Shown one piece after another: positions 10,501-19,672 of a DNA stretch of 19,672 nucleotides; position 1 is the stretch's first letter; the number at the start of each line of letters is the position of its first letter. The notes beneath the pieces are model-generated. The model saw nothing but the letters and a program-made list of their open reading frames with translations. It had not been told where the DNA came from and made no database searches. The stretch is from Smittium culicis (Eukaryota > Kickxellomycota > Harpellomycetes > Harpellales > Legeriomycetaceae): positions 1 through 19,672 of the forward strand of contig LSSN01005564.1 in NCBI GenBank assembly GCA_001970855.1, read 5' to 3'. The position numbers and the translations under genes were made by a program.

Positions 10501-11289
10501 CCAAAATGCGAATCTACTATCGATATGATTTTTTATTGATTGACTAATAAATAATTATTATTTTATATTGCTATAAATTGGGATATATTTAGTTTATATA
10601 TTACATCTGTAAGGTAAGCATAATGTTTTCAAAACATATTTTTTAGCTTGACTTAAGATGTGTACCTTTATAGTGATAGGGTTAAAAATTTTAATATAAA
10701 TCACAATGCTTGAAGAAAGTAGTCATTGGGCGAATATGAGTTTTTTTTAGAAAATTTTATTGAATAAAAATTATATGTACATGTATATTTATCCCAATTA
10801 GATATTTTCATGAGCTAAATATTACCAGGTATAAAATAATAATAATAATTTAAATTTCTAATTACTAATTATTTGATCTAGGCACAGATCATGATTTTCA
10901 AAAAATAAAACCAGTTGTGATATATCATATTATATTTAAAAATAATACTCAACATATTACAGTTTAAAAAGTATAGAGTTTATAATAATTAATCATATAT
11001 TAGTTTCTTTTTAAAGCTGAAAAAACTTGTTACATTGGAAGAGATATATTGCATATTTTGCAAAAGCTTTTATGAATTAAACGATTTTACTTGGAAATAA
11101 ATATAGCATCTAATACCATTAATTTAAAATACATTATCAGAATAGTACTTAAGCTTCACAAAAGGTCAAAATATTTGTAGGATCCGATAAATTCGAGATA
11201 ATTTGGATTTAAAGTTTATTTAAATGAAAAAACTGAATATTTTTTGCCAAAAATTAAATCTAAACGCTAAGAATAAAACCTTATAATAA
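7599..11289. other. Long gene-free A+T-rich region
   Basis: About 3.7 kb without an open frame of note. It consists of A/T runs and short imperfect repeats. A hairpin at 8117-8143 is listed separately. No tRNA B-box, rRNA or snRNA signature was found on either strand. The last 100 bases should contain the promoter of the gene starting at 11,290, but the background is too A+T-rich to pick out a TATA box. Confidence 0.6.
8117..8143. repeat. Hairpin with 9-bp G+C-containing stem followed by T run
   Basis: Arms AATTTCGCT (8117-8125) and AGCGAAATT (8135-8143) are perfect inverted copies around a 9-nt loop, and T residues follow directly. The CGC/GCG core makes chance less likely than for the many all-A/T palindromes in the region. 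No neighbouring gene explains it. Confidence 0.4.
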
Positions 11290-12060
11290 ATGGAAAAATC
11301 TAAAATCCTTTTGGTTTTTAACCTTAACGGTTGTCTGGTGGATAAGAATAGAAACAGATCACTTACTAGAAGAAATGGATTAGATATTTTTTTGGAATTT
11401 ATTTTCAAAAAATTTTCTGTAATGGTTTGGAGCTCCGCTCAGTCTCATAATGTAAAAAGGATCGCTCGTATTGCATTTGGTAAATATTATTATAAGCTTG
11501 AATATGTGTGGGATAGAAGATATTGTATTTTATCTGGAGGATATGACGAAAAATGTGACTCTATAAAAGATCTAAGAAAAATATGGGATAAAAAGAGTAA
11601 TAGTGACGCAGATGAATTTCAACTTAATGACCCAAATCAAATAAAGAAATCCTTTAGCTCTGATACTACAAAAGACGCTTCAGATGACTTAGAGATAAAT
11701 CGGTTTAGAATAAAAACGAGTTTCAAACCACAAAAAAATTTTTGTTACCCAGAAAATGAAGATATAAATGATTTAAATTTACTAAATTTAAAAAAAGATA
11801 AAACTGACATAAATTCTAAAAGCAGTAATATAAATCACAGGTGGTCAAAAAAGAATACTATTCTGATAGATGATTCTGCGATATCAGGTATCTATAATCA
11901 GCAAAACCATTTACTTGTAAAAACTTTTACAAAGGATATGAAATATACCGATGATGAATTAAGCAAACTTCAAAAATATCTTTTGTTGGTTTTTGAAGCC
12001 AGAATTAATAATGATGATTTCGATATCACTTATTTCATGACTCTAAACCCTTATAAATAG
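11290..12060 (+). CDS. FCP1/NIF-like (HAD superfamily) protein, probable pseudophosphatase
   Basis: 256 residues, single exon. FCP1-homology proteins are HAD phosphatases that remove phosphate from Ser/Thr. Motif I lies at residues 8-17 and reads LVFNLNGCLV, where active members have D-x-D-G-T and fungal relatives often LDLNGTL. Here the nucleophile Asp is Asn11 and the Thr is Cys15. The other motifs are kept: VMVWSSA at 44-50 (motif II Ser), KDLRKIW at 93-99 (motif III Lys) and ILIDDS at 191-196 (motif IV Asp pair). Between the last two is a polar, acidic, low-complexity insert (about 101-185). The C-terminal part (220-240) looks helical. The start ATG has A at -3 and G at +4, and no better upstream ATG is in frame. 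No signal peptide or membrane segment is seen, so it is not Tim50-like. The substrate or partner is unknown. The fold assignment is firm; the lack of activity is inferred. Confidence 0.88.
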   Translation: MEKSKILLVFNLNGCLVDKNRNRSLTRRNGLDIFLEFIFKKFSVMVWSSAQSHNVKRIARIAFGKYYYKLEYVWDRRYCILSGGYDEKCDSIKDLRKIWDKKSNSDADEFQLNDPNQIKKSFSSDTTKDASDDLEINRFRIKTSFKPQKNFCYPENEDINDLNLLNLKKDKTDINSKSSNINHRWSKKNTILIDDSAISGIYNQQNHLLVKTFTKDMKYTDDELSKLQKYLLLVFEARINNDDFDITYFMTLNPYK

Positions 12061-12089
12061 GTTAATTAAAATATTATCATTTTTGATCC

Positions 12090-12095
12090 AATAAA
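12090..12095 (+). terminator. Possible polyadenylation signal AATAAA
   Basis: AATAAA lies 30 bases after the TAG of the FCP1/NIF-like gene, a sensible distance for a 3'-end signal. In such A+T-rich DNA this hexamer is common, so position is the only support. Confidence 0.3.
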
Positions 12096-15000
12096 AAAAT
12101 AATTAGCTGTATATTTGGAACAATATAAAAATATGAATTTAAACTCAAATTTAAGTTATATACTAGACTTTTTTATTTCAAAATACGAATATAAAATTTA
12201 ATTTTGATTTTTATCTTGATTTTAGAAAATTTTTTATTCAATTCTGTAGATATTGGATCTGATGCTCTTATTTCTATATATTTTATGGTTCTAAACTTGT
12301 AAACAGAATTATAAACTAACAATCATTAGTTTCAAGAATTTTTTAGTAAATTTTTACTCTTCAATATATTCAATTCATACTTCAAATTAGCGTATTTTAA
12401 ATTCTAATACAATAAATTAAAGGTATCCAATAATAATAAGAAGCATTAGAATCAAGAAATTAATATGTTTTCTATTTAGTAAAATGTTTATAAAGTATTT
12501 CTAGTTAGATATTTAACAAATAGTAAAATTAAGCGATAAACTTTAAATAATTATTATATCTATGTTGAGGAAAGATATAATTGAAAAATACTAAAACATA
12601 TAAATAGAGCATATTAATTTCAGACTAAGCTTAACTATTATTTGATTACTTACTATTAGAATTTACAGCATTAAAACTAAGTATAGATAACTAAAATAAA
12701 TAATAAGTGTTTAATAGCATCTTTATTGGTATATAAATGACTAAAGTTTCAATCACATAATCAAATGGCTATATTGCATAGATGTTTTCTAGGTGATATT
12801 AGGCACTATAAGGTAATAATTTATCTTTGACGTATTATACAACAATCATCGCTTATTTTGATTTTAGGTTTCAATAATTAAATTGGATCAATTTTGAATT
12901 GTGATTATTAAAGTTTCTATAATTTTAACTTGTAAAGTATACTTTTTTTTCTGATCTTATTTAATATTTTATTTTAAATCGGTTGAAAACTATATAGATA
13001 AGAAATTTAAATGAAAATTAAACAGAAAGAAATAAAAAGTTAGAAATTAGTTTTTAATTTCCCATTATTTTTCATAAAAAGCTACCAATTTTTCTGCTAT
13101 GACATATTTTAATAATTTTTCTCCAAAAAAATTAAAGTTTTCGTTTAATTAGTAAAATTTGGTTTAAATAATATATCTTTATTGCATGAAAACAAGCCAT
13201 TTAATATTAAATCTAAATCGGTTTAAAAAATAATGACTTCAGTTAATGATAAAAATTTTTTATTACAGCTAGATATAAAAACAGAAAATTTAATATACAC
13301 AAAATATACTATAAAAAATCTTATAAGAAAATATTTAGCTTTTAACATAATATAATAATTATGTAAATTTTCAAAGATTATTTTTCAAATAATTATAAAT
13401 AATATGATTTATTTAATCTTTTTATACTATTGTGGTGGAAGAGATAATTAAACATATTCTATTAAGATTTCCGTTCAACATAAAAAGCGCTCTTTTTAAA
13501 AGAATTTATACCATTTTTTTTTTTACAATATTCAATTCTATAAAAAATTATGAGTACTTTTAAAAGTATATATTGGCGATTCTAAACAAAGAGAGCACTA
13601 TTTTTAGTTCAATGTTATTGGATTGGGAGTTTTTTGATTTATAAAATTATTGACGAAGTTTAAATATTTTTTTTTTGATTTTCTATTTTTTGATTGAGTT
13701 ATGAAACTTTTTTTTCAATAAAAAATGGTGTATTTACGGATTGTATGTTAATTTTTTTATGCGTTTTTATAAGCCGTAACACTTTATACTATCAAATTAT
13801 TTCTTCTTAAAGAATCCCCCAAATGTCAAAAACCAGCTATCTATAAAAGGAAATATTATCGTAAGCTAGATGTATTAGTAGCGATTCATAGGAATGGATT
13901 AAAGATATTAATAAAATTTTAAATATTTGTATACAATCCATGAACTAACTTTAAGCATCAAAAAATAAAAAAAAGTATTAAAAATATTAAAAAAATATTA
14001 AAAAATGATAATTTTTTAATAAAGTTAACCCAAAGAAAAAAAATTATAATGATATATTGTTTAAATCTAGTTTATTTGAAATATTAATAAAAAGTAAACT
14101 TCCATTTAAATTCCAAAGTAAAATGGATTTTTTTATGATCTAAAATATGAAAATAAGTATTCTATTATTAAAAATACAATTAGGATTTTTTAATTGATTA
14201 GTTAATCAAAAAAGCTCTCAGTAGATGTTTAGTTTTATTTATATAATTTCAGCATTTAAAAGATAATAATCAATACTAACTATTCTTTGCCACTATCAAT
14301 AAAAATTTCTAAAATCTGAAAAATTAATTGTATTATAATTTTTGAAATGTTTAAATTTCAATATTTCGTGGTCAATAAGCCACTTATCTTGCTTTGTTTA
14401 TATTTTTAAATCTTTAGTGCTATTTTCAATCATTTATATAAAACTCTTACAACGATTTCAATTATTTTCTTAAACTTTGATTATTTTTTCCTTCAACCAA
14501 TATCAAAGCCAATTGTTAATAAATAATTAAAACACTTGAAAAAATCATGGTGATTATAAAATTATTTAGAAAAGCGTCGAGGTGAAATTTTTGAACAACA
14601 AGTTGTAATTTATTTATTGAAAAAATTCTAATTTTTTTATGCGATTGAAATAATAATAGATATTTTATTGAGTTTTAATATGCGAATTTGAAAAAGAAAT
14701 ATACTGAATTTTTGAAAACAGGTAATTAACTTATACTGAATAAAAGCAATAAATATCACCATCACTATTACCTTTATCGTTGACGTTGACGTTATTCTCA
14801 ATAAATGTTGCTGTATGTGTATATTGTTAAGAAATTTTAACAATAGTTTGATCGGTATTAATTTAGAAATGTCAGATTCAGCAGCTTTCAAATTTTTTTT
14901 AAATATTATAAAATTTATTCCATGGAATATTAAGCCAAAAAAAGTCTACATACATTTTTTTCATATAAAAATAAAAATAAAAATAAAAAAAAGAGCTGAA

Positions 15001-15560
15001 ATAAGGTGACTGTTTAAACGTTATTAATTTCAATCTAGAATTTAAAAATGAAAAAATAAATTAAATATTTGACCAACCCGTATAAGCTATGTAGAGCTAT
15101 CTTATTCTATATTTTAATTGAAGTGATTTTGCTTGGACCAGACTTTTCTTCGTTTTAAAAAGTAAATTCTAAAGAATTTCTTCAAACGCATACAGATTAT
15201 TACTACTATTATTCTAATAGTTATTTTTATTTATCAGGTATTAATTGTTTGATTAAGAGTCTATGGTGTCAAAAATTCTTTTTTTACTATACCTGAAGAA
15301 TCTTGGCTATAAAAAATCGTGATTTATGTTTAATAATTGCCACGGATAGTGTAATTATACTACAGTTTAAATATTATATAATACCCAGATTTGCTATGCT
15401 TTTAAAGGAAATACTGGTTTAAAAAATAGTTCACTGAAACTAAAAAAAATATAAATATATTGATAAGTATTATTTATACAATACTTAAAGTAAAAAATAA
15501 AAAAACACTAAAGAATCATTAAAAAATTAAATAATAATAATTAAATAAAATATCAGCTTA
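12096..15560. other. Gene-free A+T-rich region with simple repeats
   Basis: About 3.5 kb without a credible gene. It contains a perfect 14-bp palindrome at 13,555-13,568 and four tandem ATAAAA units at 14,965-14,988. Two open frames of 64-84 codons around 14,637-15,009 overlap antisense to one another, have no recognisable motif and are taken as chance. No RNA gene was recognised. Confidence 0.55.
14965..14988 (+). repeat. (ATAAAA)4 microsatellite
   Basis: Four perfect tandem copies of ATAAAA followed by an A run. This is a simple low-complexity repeat. Confidence 0.8.
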
Positions 15561-15585
15561 CTCCGTCCGACTTGTTATGGCCTCC

Positions 15586-15762
15586 TTACCTGACTTTCAT
15601 TCGGCCAACGGGATTGGTGAACTTGTAATTCTTTCTATAGTCAAAGCTCGGTGAAAGGATATGTCTCAAAGTAATTGTGATGTTTTTGGAATAAAATTTG
15701 AAAGCAGAAGTATAAGAATCAGCATTATATTTATGATGCTCTGAGCCAGTAACTCTCTTCAT
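15586..15762 (-). CDS. Unidentified 58-codon open frame or exon in a G+C-rich island
   Basis: On the - strand an ATG at 15,762 opens 58 codons, starting MKRVTGSEHHKYNADSYTSA and ending FTNPVGRMKVR, closed by TAA. I do not recognise the protein. Two things set it apart. First, 15,561-15,660 has 46 G or C in 100 bases, while the 60 bases at 15,481-15,540 have about 7. Second, the end reads GTC AG|GTAAGG, a near-perfect 5' splice donor whose TAA is the stop, so this may be an exon of a spliced gene continuing towards lower coordinates. A candidate branch site and TTTAG acceptor lie near 15,510-15,550, but the exon they would open soon meets a stop. The + strand of the same island is also open (25 codons from 15,577), so the strand is uncertain. 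It could also be a gene relic or a structured RNA. Confidence 0.35.
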   Translation of the reverse strand: MKRVTGSEHHKYNADSYTSAFKFYSKNITITLRHILSPSFDYRKNYKFTNPVGRMKVR

Positions 15763-16378
15763 TAAACTTATCTATTAGCTTCTTATTGATTCTTAGCGAC
15801 AAAAGTTTATTTAAAGTTGGAATATTTTTAATATTAAACTCTTTTACGTGTTATACATTAATTTCCCACTTCATTGTTTAATATTGAGTACATACTACTA
15901 AAAAATGTACAACTTTTTTCTGAAGATTATTTCTTGAAATAATAACTCTAAAAAAAAAATATAATAAATACACAGTATAATAAATTAGCAATAGGTTGTT
16001 ATTAATTGTTCATCCGTTATCGATAATTTGTTCCTACAAATCTATCTCAAACACTTGAAAAATCCAAGAGGTGATTGAAGACGCGTTATTGAGTCTTATT
16101 TGATATTCAAAAGTTGATGATTTGATATCTAGTTTTCGATACTCTATAATATATTTGAGTTTTACTAAATTAACAGTCGGTAGCGATTATGTTACATATT
16201 ACCTACATCAAAAATCTGACTAGTTAAACCAAGGCAATTTACAAAATTCGAAATTTTTCTATTATTCCACATGTGAAAAAAGTCTATTTATGATGTAATA
16301 TTACTATGCCTTTTAGCAATAATTAAGGAATAGATTTATATGTGATTTTGGTGATGATACTTGAGCAATAGTATAATA
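15763..16378. other. Intergenic DNA with a possible coding trace
   Basis: No intact gene. On the + strand at about 16,038-16,315 a single frame reads through more than 90 codons with only three stops (two TGA, one TAG), including a 38-codon open run. Base use there is less A+T-biased than nearby. It could be the relic of a gene, but no family is recognised and the length is within what chance can give. An ACGCGT hexamer lies at 16,081-16,086. Confidence 0.35.
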
Positions 16379-16403
16379 GATAAGATAAGATAAGATAAGA
16401 TAA
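16379..16403 (+). repeat. (GATAA)5 tandem repeat
   Basis: Five perfect GATAA units in tandem, about 225 bp beyond the stop codon of the forkhead gene. Each unit joint gives AGATAA, the GATA-factor core site, so it could bind such factors. A plain microsatellite is the simpler reading. Confidence 0.8.
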
Positions 16404-16627
16404 TTATAATATAGTTTAATAAAAATATTGGCTTAAAATGTTAATATTTGTTAAAATAAAAGACATTAATACGAAAAGTAGAGGTTTAGAAAAGGGCTAG
16501 TAAGGATGGGGCGTAATAGAGTATAAATGTTAAAACAATAGAATTGGAAGAGAAGGGAATAATGAAGGATAGGAAGTTTTTTTTTTTTACTTTTTGCAAA
16601 ATATTGGATTGTGAATCAGTATGTAGT
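16404..16627. other. 3' flank of the forkhead gene
   Basis: The + strand is purine-rich, so the transcript strand is rich in C and U. A run of 12 T at 16,577-16,588 gives an A12 tract about 40 nt after the stop codon. No AATAAA is present on the transcribed strand, so the polyadenylation site cannot be placed. Confidence 0.4.
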
Positions 16628-19262
16628 TCAGTTGATGTTGTAGCTAGAACAATTGAACCCTAGTTCAGAAAAGTTGATTAGGTTTCCAGAGTCATTTAAT
16701 AGCATAGAAAACTGCTCCTGGCTATTAAAAAGAGAATTATATAGAGATGTGCTATTACGAATGTCATCGGCTAAAGATGATCCATTGAAATTGATTTGGT
16801 TGTCATCAAATTTACCAAAAATTTGATTTGTAGAAGAAATATTGTCGTTTCTTTTTGGTGCCAAGGTAGAAGGTGGAATATTATTATCTAAAGGTAACTT
16901 AATGATACTTTGAGAATTGTCAGAACCAGATTTGAAAATACTTTCAATCTGATCAAAGGGGTTACTGTAGGCTGAAGCTTCAAATTGTAATTTTGGTTCA
17001 AAGAATGTTGTGTTACCTTTAAAGATTTCGTTGGAAATTTCTGATGGTGATGCAGTGAAATTGAATGATGGAGTTGGATTTGACACTGCAGAGTATTCAG
17101 ATTTAATTTTTTTAGATGGGACTCCATTTTGATAGTCATAGTCATTCATTTGTAGGTTGAATGAAAAAAGCGAAGTGTCCAAAATATTCGAGCTATTGTT
17201 AGGAACGGCAGTGCTATCGCTAGAAGAGGGTTTATCAGCATCCGAGATTTTAGAAACACAACTTTCATCTACAAATGAGCCGTCACTATTGTCGATAGGT
17301 AATTGTGGAAAAGATGTAATAGTATCAAAATCGTGGTTTGGTTCAGGCAGATTAGTATCTTTAGGTAAGAGTTCGCCATTGATTGTAGCTACAGATACGT
17401 GATTTGATGACGCGGTATGCTGTGAAGGTGATGAGGATAGGTATGGAGTATCAGGTTTAGAATTTCCGCCACTGTTTTCAGAGTTATTTTGGCTTGGTGT
17501 ATCGGGGAAATAATCAATACTACCATTCATGGGCAGACCAAGAAAAGCATCATTATCAAAGGCATTTAGTGAAATGGCATTGTCTTTGTTAAAATTATTA
17601 AATTTTCTTATTGGCTGATCGAAAATACTGATTTCTGGAGCATAGCCTAAATAATTGTCAAAATAGCTTGAAATTTCATTTTGCGCAAAGTCACCGATTT
17701 GGGATGGTTGGAGATAATTGTTAATAGAGCTTTGATTGTTTTCTGAGGAAATGGTTCCGATATCCAACATTTTCAAAATATCTGTATTTAAAAGAGATGA
17801 GTTAAAGGGTTGAGAAGTTTCTTTATCGTTGAAACTGAGGCAGCTTTTGGGCGAGTCCAGTTTATGCAATTTGATATTGGAATTTTTATTGGCCTCAATA
17901 TCATCGCAACTTTTAGAAAGACGAAGTTTACAAAAATTCTTTTCGTAAGATGTTGTTTTAGAGCAAAACTTTTTATTCAAATCGTTATTGATGGTTGAGT
18001 CTGGAAGTAAAGAATTTACATTTTCTGTGCTATAAGATTCAATTGACTCACAATAGCTTCTTTTTGAAAGAACTGATTTGGTGACAATGGGAGATTTTTT
18101 GCTGTCAGCTGGGTCCTGGATATTATCAAAGTCAGTACATTTAGATGGAATATCTAGTTTGTTTCCGCTGCCGATAATTGAGCCTGAGTTTTTTCGTAAT
18201 TCTTTGATATCCTTTTCGGTAAAGTTACTGACTTTTTTGAGTTTAGGCTTCTTATTATCGCCTGAAACTGGAGTGTTAACTGAAGAACTTTCAGATGTAT
18301 CTGGTGATGAAGATTTGTATTCAGGGTTTTCATCCGAACTCAAGATATCTTTAGATTTGCTTTTGAATGATTTAAAGTGGCCATCAGAATAAAACTTTTC
18401 ATATCCAGGGGTAATTGACCAAAAATGCCCTTTTCCTGGAATGCTTTGTTCTCTTTTACTTTTGGAGAATCCCTTATGGAGTGATAAATTGTGTCTAATA
18501 GAATTCTGATTATAATAATGTATAAATTAGTTTTAATAGCCAAAATATCAAAATGATTAGAATATAGAGATTTATTATTACCTGCCATCCTTCGTGGGAT
18601 CTGTAGTAAGGGTACTTTTCGAGGATAAATTCGTAAATTTCATTCAAAGTTTTTTTCTTAGTTGGAGAGTCGTTTAGAGCTTGAGCGATCAGAGAAGCAT
18701 AGGAGTAGTCGGGCTTTTTATAAAAGCTAGATTCGACCATTAAGCATCTATTATCATAGGCCACACTGCCATCAAATGGCTTATAGAGAGTATGACCAAT
18801 AAATTGATTAAAAGTGGTGTCAGAATGACGGCTGTAATTTTGCCCAGGATAAAAATTTGCAGCGGAGCTCATAACAGAATTGTTCTGAAAGCTGTTTCTA
18901 GAGCCAGAGTGTCTAAGGATGCTACGGTATGCAAATTCTGAGGAAGATTGATAGATTCTATTTGAGTTATGAGTATTGGAGTAAGAGCTTTTTGGTAGCA
19001 AGTACGTATTACTTGGTAGCGAATTTTCAGGGTTGTTGGCATTATATCTTAGATCCGAACATATAACACTTTGAGGATATGCTTGAGAATTAGGGTTAAT
19101 GTAAATATTTTCGCTACATTGAGTATTCGCTATAGGTCGAGGATGGAATTGGATTTTTTCAGTATTTGAAGAAATATGGAAGGTTTTGGTGCCATCATTT
19201 TCTGTAAAGAGATATTGGGTCGATTGCAAGTTTTGTAGTTGGTTAAATTGACTATTATCCAT
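16628..19262 (-). CDS. Forkhead (winged-helix) transcription factor, Sep1/Hcm1-like
   Basis: Two exons, 19,262-18,582 (227 codons) and 18,505-16,628 (625 codons plus TGA), give 852 residues. The forkhead DNA-binding domain lies at about 182-270. It starts [15 protein letters not shown], has [18 protein letters not shown] as the recognition helix region (225-242), and ends [16 protein letters not shown] in wing 2. The GKGHFW and PGYE wording is closest to the fungal Sep1/Hcm1 type. No FHA domain is present, so it is not Fkh1/Fkh2-like. Fungal relatives are nuclear activators of S-phase, mitotic or septation genes. The N-terminal 181 and C-terminal 580 residues are rich in Ser, Asn and Asp and look disordered, fitting activation regions. 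The start has AAAATGG context. A TATAAAAAA match lies about 95 bp upstream (19,355-19,363, - strand). The domain call is firm; the target genes are inferred. Confidence 0.92.
18506..18581 (-). other. 76-nt spliceosomal intron inside the forkhead domain
   Basis: The donor GTAATA follows TGG CAG (Trp-Gln), and the acceptor ATAATCAG precedes AAT TCT (Asn-Ser). Splicing joins GWQ to NSIRHN in phase 0, restoring the most conserved helix of the domain. A branch-site match ACTAAT sits 21 nt from the acceptor. Read through unspliced, the frame meets a stop after about 23 codons, so retention would give a protein without half of the DNA-binding domain. Confidence 0.93.
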
Positions 19263-19655
19263 TTTAATTTAAGAAAGCTAAGATAAATAAACTATAGATG
19301 GATAAAAGCGAGTATATCTAAAAAATGCTAAAATTTTTAAAATTTTTTTTGGTATTTTTTATAGGGTATTGAGGATTAAGGCGAGTTTAAAGTATAAATA
19401 TCTTAAAGGTATATAGTCATATGCTTAAATTAAGGGTGAAGAGATATCTTAGTTTCGTTAAAAGAGCCGTCTTTAGAAGACTTTTATAAGATAAATTTGA
19501 TGATTTTAATAGTTAAATAGTATAAAAATTGTGAAGTTTTTCGAGTTTAGAGTAGGGATAAACTACAAGCGAGGAAATAATGCAAAATATAAGGGATTTA
19601 TCAAGATCATAAGAGGGATGGGTAAATTAATAGCGTTTCTAATGTTAATATTAAT
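19263..19655 (-). promoter_or_regulatory. Upstream region of the forkhead gene
   Basis: About 390 bp upstream of the forkhead start. The + strand carries many purine tracts, so the transcribed strand has C/T tracts, a feature often seen in fungal promoters. A possible TATA element lies at 19,355-19,363. No other gene is visible. No confident factor-binding site can be named. Confidence 0.3.
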
Positions 19656-19672
19656 AAATAATAATAATAATA
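19656..19672 (+). repeat. AAT microsatellite running off the window
   Basis: Tandem AAT units fill the last 17 bases and continue beyond the edge, so the total length is unknown. Confidence 0.7.

Noticed and set aside
11220..11408. 62-codon open frame on the - strand
   Set aside because: Overlaps the start of the FCP1/NIF-like gene in antisense and has no motif. Shadow of the real gene.
14637..15009. Two overlapping antisense frames of 84 and 64 codons
   Set aside because: Composition is low complexity, partly made from an ATAAAA repeat, with no recognisable domain. The two frames exclude each other.
15561..15660. G+C island as rRNA, tRNA or U1 snRNA (it contains CTTACCTG)
   Set aside because: No A/B boxes, no Sm site, no U1 loop motif and no convincing alignment to 18S, 25S, 5.8S or 5S sequence could be made from memory. 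CTTACCTG is more simply read as a splice donor on the - strand.
16081..16086. ACGCGT, the MCB cell-cycle box
   Set aside because: A lone hexamer about 540 bp beyond the 3' end of the forkhead gene, not upstream of any known start.
16888..18392. Several 62-104-codon frames overlapping the forkhead gene in other frames or antisense
   Set aside because: The long forkhead frame explains the open reading on all of them. None has a domain.
18510..18581. Forkhead protein ending within the intron as a 250-residue product
   Set aside because: The frame merely reads into the intron. Donor, branch site and acceptor are all good, and splicing restores a perfect forkhead domain.
1..19672. CRISPR arrays, bacterial operons or phage modules
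   Set aside because: No regularly spaced direct repeats and no prokaryotic gene arrangement. The intron and gene types are eukaryotic.

Overview
The window looks like a gene-poor stretch of a very A+T-rich eukaryotic genome, most probably fungal and possibly from an early-diverging lineage. Three things support this: a spliced forkhead regulator of the yeast Sep1/Hcm1 type, rich in Asn and Ser; a small FCP1/NIF-type protein with the wording typical of fungal members; and a 76-nt GT-AG intron with a CTAAT branch site. No bacterial signal such as operons or Shine-Dalgarno sites is visible. The species cannot be named from the sequence.

Layout: positions 1-11,289 hold no intact gene. The first 600 bases carry an unusual cluster of promoter-like motifs (three CCAAT boxes and three E2F/SBF-like sites). 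Positions 732-3049 are bounded by a near-perfect 23-bp inverted repeat and look like an old DNA transposon or its non-autonomous derivative. Further right is a graveyard of mobile elements: a decayed retropepsin on the + strand (5438-5671), a nearly full-length but broken Tc1/mariner element (6187-7282), and a probable Ty3/gypsy reverse-transcriptase fragment on the - strand (7464-7598).

The first intact gene is at 11,290-12,060 (+), a 256-residue FCP1/NIF-like protein whose catalytic nucleophile Asp is replaced by Asn. After about 3.5 kb of featureless A+T-rich DNA comes a short island of about 46% G+C (15,561-15,660), at the end of a 58-codon open frame on the - strand that closes at a perfect splice-donor-like sequence. 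It is unidentified. The right end is filled by the forkhead gene (19,262 to 16,628, - strand, two exons, 852 residues), with a (GATAA)5 repeat beyond its 3' end and an upstream region that runs off the window in an AAT microsatellite.

The two protein genes converge but lie 4.6 kb apart, and nothing suggests they work together. A possible common theme is cell-cycle transcription: a Sep1/Hcm1-like forkhead factor at one end and E2F/SBF-like sites with CCAAT boxes at the other. The latter probably serve a gene lying outside the window to the left. That link is inference only.
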